Positions 61,272-64,000 of a stretch of 64,000 bases of DNA are shown here, piece after piece. Position 1 is the stretch's first letter. Each line of letters opens with the position of its first letter. A model generated the notes under the pieces. That model did not search any database. It was not told the DNA's origin and saw only the letters and a list, made by a program, of their open reading frames with translations. A program made the translations under genes and the position numbers. Origin of the DNA: Thiohalomonas sp963783235 (GTDB taxonomy: Bacteria; Pseudomonadota; Gammaproteobacteria; Thiohalomonadales; Thiohalomonadaceae); contig CAWAMN010000002.1 in assembly GCA_963783235.1 (NCBI GenBank), positions 372,001 through 436,000 of the forward strand. The letters run 5' to 3'.

Positions 61272-62063
61272 CTAAGCCTCCTCAGTGGTTACTCGGTTGT
61301 TGCGCCGGGCGCGCCATTCACTCAGCTGGGCATAGCCCATTACCGACATTATCGGAAACAGGCTGGCAAACGCGATTAGGCCGAAGCCATCCAGCATGGC
61401 ACTTCGACCGGGCACCGTTGAGGCGAGGCCCAGGCCGAGTGCCGTCACCAGCGGGACCGTGACCGTGGAGGTCGTCACGCCCCCCGAATCGTAGGCCAGG
61501 GCCACTATCAGCTTCGGGGCATAGATCGTCTGAAGAATGACGACGACGTAACCGGCAATGATGTAGTAGTGCAGCGGTGTGCCGGTGACGATCCGGTACG
61601 TGCCCAGCGCGATGCCAACAGCGACGCCGATGGCCACCGCCACCCGCAACCCCAACACGCTAATCGCCCCGCCTGAGACTTCTCTCGCCTTTATCGCCAC
61701 GGCAATGAGCGACGGTTCGGCCAGGGTGGTGGAAAATCCGACGGCGAACGCGAAAACGTAGACCCACCGGTAATCGTGCCAACGGAACTCTCCGAGCCGC
61801 GGCGCTCCATCAAAAATGAAAGCGGGATCGGTGAGTTGTTCGGCCATCAATTTACCGAGAGGAAAAAGCGCCTGCTCCAGACCGATGAGAAACAGTGAGA
61901 GTCCCAAAAGCACATAGGCGAATCCGATGAGTACCTTTCTTAGATTCTTGACCGGGCGCCGAATCACCAGGAACTGGAAGCCGAAGATAATAACGGCAAT
62001 GGGCAGCACGTCCCGCAGGGTAGCCAGGGTGGTATCGAAGATGAGTTGCAGGGTTTCGTTCAT
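61272..62063 (-). CDS. DUF1538 family membrane protein (second of pair)
   Basis: 263 aa, about seven membrane helices. Signature ALAYDSGGVTTSTVTVPLVTALGLGLAST and GFGLIAFASLFPIMSVMGY, shared almost word for word with the gene upstream; also FSTTLAEPSLIAVA. Presumed transporter, substrate unknown. Overlaps its twin by 4 bp. Confidence 0.9.
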   Translation of the reverse strand: MNETLQLIFDTTLATLRDVLPIAVIIFGFQFLVIRRPVKNLRKVLIGFAYVLLGLSLFLIGLEQALFPLGKLMAEQLTDPAFIFDGAPRLGEFRWHDYRWVYVFAFAVGFSTTLAEPSLIAVAIKAREVSGGAISVLGLRVAVAIGVAVGIALGTYRIVTGTPLHYYIIAGYVVVILQTIYAPKLIVALAYDSGGVTTSTVTVPLVTALGLGLASTVPGRSAMLDGFGLIAFASLFPIMSVMGYAQLSEWRARRNNRVTTEEA

Positions 62064-62842
62064 CCGATGATCATCCCGTACCCCATGACGAAGATCATCG
62101 GTGTCAACGAGGCGAATGCAATCAGGCCGAAACCGTCCACCATCGGGTTACGACCCTTGACAGAGGAGGCAAGCCCCACGCCCAAGGCGGTCACCAGCGG
62201 TACCGTGATCGTGGAGGTCGTCACGCCCCCGGAATCGTAAGCGATACCGATAATCTCGCGTGGAGCGACACCCGTCATCGCCACCACCCCGATATAACCG
62301 CCGATGATCAGGTACTGAATGGGCCAGCCTTTGAGAATGCGCAGAACGCCAATAACGATGGCAAAGCCGACAGAGAGCGCAACGGTCAGGCGCAGCCCGT
62401 CGGCATAACTTTTCCTTGCCACCTCCGTGTCGGCGATTGCACCGCCGGCCGCCGCAACTTCCGCCGCCTCCCTGGAAACGGCAATCAGCGCCGGCTCGGC
62501 CACCGTCGTGCCGAACCCCAGGGCAAAAGCAAAGGCCAGCAGCCAAAACACACTCCCCTTGCGGGCAAAGGCATAGGCCATCGACTCGCCAATGGGAAAC
62601 AGACCCATTTCGAGACCGCGCACAAACAGTGAAAGGCCGACCACCACCATGACCGTGCCGGCCAACAGCGCTCCGAGGTTCGGAATAGGCTGCTGCAGAA
62701 CGAACAACTGGAAAAAGGCAATAACCAGAACGATGGGAGCGAGATCGCGCAGGCTGTCCAGCAAGGGATACAGCAACGCCTTCAGGTATTGCTTCACGAC
62801 GGCTTCGCACGAGGGTTGGCTTTTCGAGGCAACATACACCAT
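62060..62842 (-). CDS. DUF1538 family membrane protein (first of pair)
   Basis: 260 aa if started at MVYVASKSQP; an upstream ATG (62899) and an internal GTG (62797) are alternatives. AYDSGGVTTSTITVPLVTAL and GFGLIAFASLTPMIFVMGYG match its downstream twin, and FGTTVAEPALIAVS the other helix pair. Two paralogues probably form one heteromeric channel or carrier. Confidence 0.88.
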   Translation of the reverse strand: MVYVASKSQPSCEAVVKQYLKALLYPLLDSLRDLAPIVLVIAFFQLFVLQQPIPNLGALLAGTVMVVVGLSLFVRGLEMGLFPIGESMAYAFARKGSVFWLLAFAFALGFGTTVAEPALIAVSREAAEVAAAGGAIADTEVARKSYADGLRLTVALSVGFAIVIGVLRILKGWPIQYLIIGGYIGVVAMTGVAPREIIGIAYDSGGVTTSTITVPLVTALGVGLASSVKGRNPMVDGFGLIAFASLTPMIFVMGYGMIIG

Positions 62843-62962
62843 CACCCGCACGCTGTTAAATAACGGGTCCCGGTTCCAGGTTTTCCGGCAACTGGCCATT
62901 CGCGGGGGCAGGGTTCAGAATACCGGCCACTGGCAACCGGTGATCCAACAAGAGGGCACAAT

Positions 62963-64000
62963 ATGCAGGAGTGGTTGCAAACACTCACCGAGTGGACCGG
63001 ACAGCTTTCGGGCCTGCTCTGGGGAAATTACCTCACCTTATTGACGCTGGTGGGCACCGGCTTCTACCTGACGGTCCGACTCGGGCTGGTTCAAGTCCGC
63101 GGATTTCGGCATGGCGCCGCCCTGGTGACCGGCAAGTATTCCGACCCGGAGCACGTGGGCGAGGTCTCCCACTTCCAGGCTTTGTCGACCGCCCTTTCCG
63201 CCACCGTGGGGACCGGCAATATCGCCGGCGTCGCCACCGCCATCTCCCTGGGCGGCCCCGGGGCGCTCTTCTGGATGTGGGTCACCGCGTTCTTCGGCAT
63301 GGCCACCAAATTCGCCGAATGCTCATTGGCTTTGAAGTTTCGGGAGGTGGACCCGGAAGGCAAGGTGGCCGGCGGGCCCATGTATACATTGATGAACGGT
63401 CTGAATATGAAGCGGACCGCCGCCGCATTCGCCACGTTCGCGCTTATCGCTTCGTTTGGCATCGGCAATATGGTGCAGGCCAACTCGGTGGTGGACGGCC
63501 TCTCCTACATCTGGCCGGAACTGAATGAGGCGGCCTGGATGGTGGGCGCCCTGTTGGCCATCCTGGTGGGATTGGTCATCCTCGGCGGGGTGAAACGCAT
63601 CGCCAGGGTGGCCAGCACCATCGTGCCGTTCATGGCCGTGCTCTATATCGCCGCCGCCCTGCTGGTCCTGTTCAATCACCTTGACCAAATCCCCGCCGCC
63701 TTCGCCCTCATCTTCAGTTACGCCCTCAATCCCTGGGCGGTCGGGGGCGCCGCCGTGGGCGAGGCGATCCGCTGGGGTGTGGCCCGCGGCCTCTTCTCCA
63801 ACGAGGCGGGACTCGGCTCCTCCCCGATGGCCCACGCCGCGGCCAAAACCAATGAACCGGTTCGTGAGGGACTGGTGGCGATGATGGAGCCTTTCATCGA
63901 CACGCTGGTGATCTGCACCATGACCGGCTTGGTCATTGTGGTCACCGGGGCTTGGCAGACCGAAAATCAGGCCCTGGTGGGCGCCGCCCTGACCGCACAC
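62963..64000 (+). CDS. Sodium:alanine/glycine symporter (AGCS family), partial
   Basis: First 346 codons; runs off the right edge. ATG with AGAGGG 8 nt upstream. LTLVGTGFYLTVRLGLVQVRGF, HFQALSTALSATVGTGNIAGVATAISLGGPGALFWMWVTAFFGMATKFAE (AGCS signature), PMYTLMNGL, RGLFSNEAGLGSSPMAHAAA. Imports alanine or glycine with sodium. Divergent from the DUF1538 genes. Confidence 0.94.
   Translation, partial: MQEWLQTLTEWTGQLSGLLWGNYLTLLTLVGTGFYLTVRLGLVQVRGFRHGAALVTGKYSDPEHVGEVSHFQALSTALSATVGTGNIAGVATAISLGGPGALFWMWVTAFFGMATKFAECSLALKFREVDPEGKVAGGPMYTLMNGLNMKRTAAAFATFALIASFGIGNMVQANSVVDGLSYIWPELNEAAWMVGALLAILVGLVILGGVKRIARVASTIVPFMAVLYIAAALLVLFNHLDQIPAAFALIFSYALNPWAVGGAAVGEAIRWGVARGLFSNEAGLGSSPMAHAAAKTNEPVREGLVAMMEPFIDTLVICTMTGLVIVVTGAWQTENQALVGAALTAH

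Noticed and set aside
63323..64000. Minus-strand ORF at the right edge
   Set aside because: Antisense to the AGCS symporter, whose own frame is open to the window end and carries family signatures.

Overview
The window is GC-rich, densely coded bacterial chromosome. The gene set points to a gammaproteobacterium: PhoB/PhoR with PstSCAB, an OmpR/EnvZ-type pair, AmpD/AmpE, PepN, CobUCS, LexA-ImuA-ImuB-DnaE2, cytochromes c' and a polysulfide-reductase-like molybdoenzyme. Several traits would suit a sulfur-metabolising member of the Chromatiales/Ectothiorhodospiraceae, but the sequence alone does not fix the genus. No tRNA, rRNA or CRISPR array was seen.

Layout. 1-4.2 kb: pstC-pstA-pstB (leftward) behind a four-repeat Pho box. 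4.3-9.5 kb: unrelated genes (metallo-beta-lactamase hydrolase, YgjP-like metallopeptidase, spermidine-synthase-like protein, thioredoxin/DsbD fusion, PilZ). 9.9-13.1 kb: phoB-phoR-pstS (leftward), each end carrying Pho boxes. 13-25.7 kb: an ODP-type hydrolase, ilvD, an M1-type peptidase, a ChaN lipoprotein, a retropepsin, two cytochromes c' around a FadL-type porin, and an ompR/envZ pair. 25.8-32.8 kb: pepN, then a leftward operon CBS-thioredoxin-ampD-ampE-cobU-cobC-cobS. 33-36.4 kb: SOS mutagenesis operon lexA-imuA-(DUF559)-imuB. 36.4-39.4 kb: ene-reductase, rubredoxin, HD-GYP protein. 39.5-47.9 kb: a chromosomal integron. Its integrase intI reads rightward; the cassette array extends leftward from the integrase 5' end, with five attC-like sites, two toxin-antitoxin cassettes, small unknown cassette genes and two insertion elements (IS1182-type and IS91-type). 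48.3-51.6 kb: dnaE2, separated from imuB by the integron. 51.8-57.3 kb: a Psr/Phs/Ttr-like molybdoenzyme operon with TorD-like and HybE-like chaperones. 57.3-64 kb: ion transport: two CPA2 cation:proton antiporters, a PII-like protein with two DUF1538 membrane proteins, and a sodium:amino-acid symporter running off the right edge.

How the parts fit. Phosphate starvation would act through PhoR/PhoB on the Pho boxes to switch on pstS, phoB and pstCAB. DNA damage would act through LexA on three palindromes, before lexA (with imuA and imuB), before intI and before dnaE2. The last two are identical at 15 of 16 positions, so cassette shuffling and error-prone repair are probably induced together.

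Sequence quality. At least seven genes (MBL hydrolase, ilvD, a peptidoglycan-binding protein, a cytochrome c', ompR, pepN, dnaE2) are broken by single-base shifts while the protein remains well conserved in alternating frames. That pattern looks like sequencing error rather than decay. They are listed as 'pseudogene' because the given sequence cannot encode them in one frame. The window also carries several small repeat families: a ~150 bp palindromic element with CAGGCTGTTGAAA ends, REP-like hairpins, and a direct repeat flanking the DUF559 gene.
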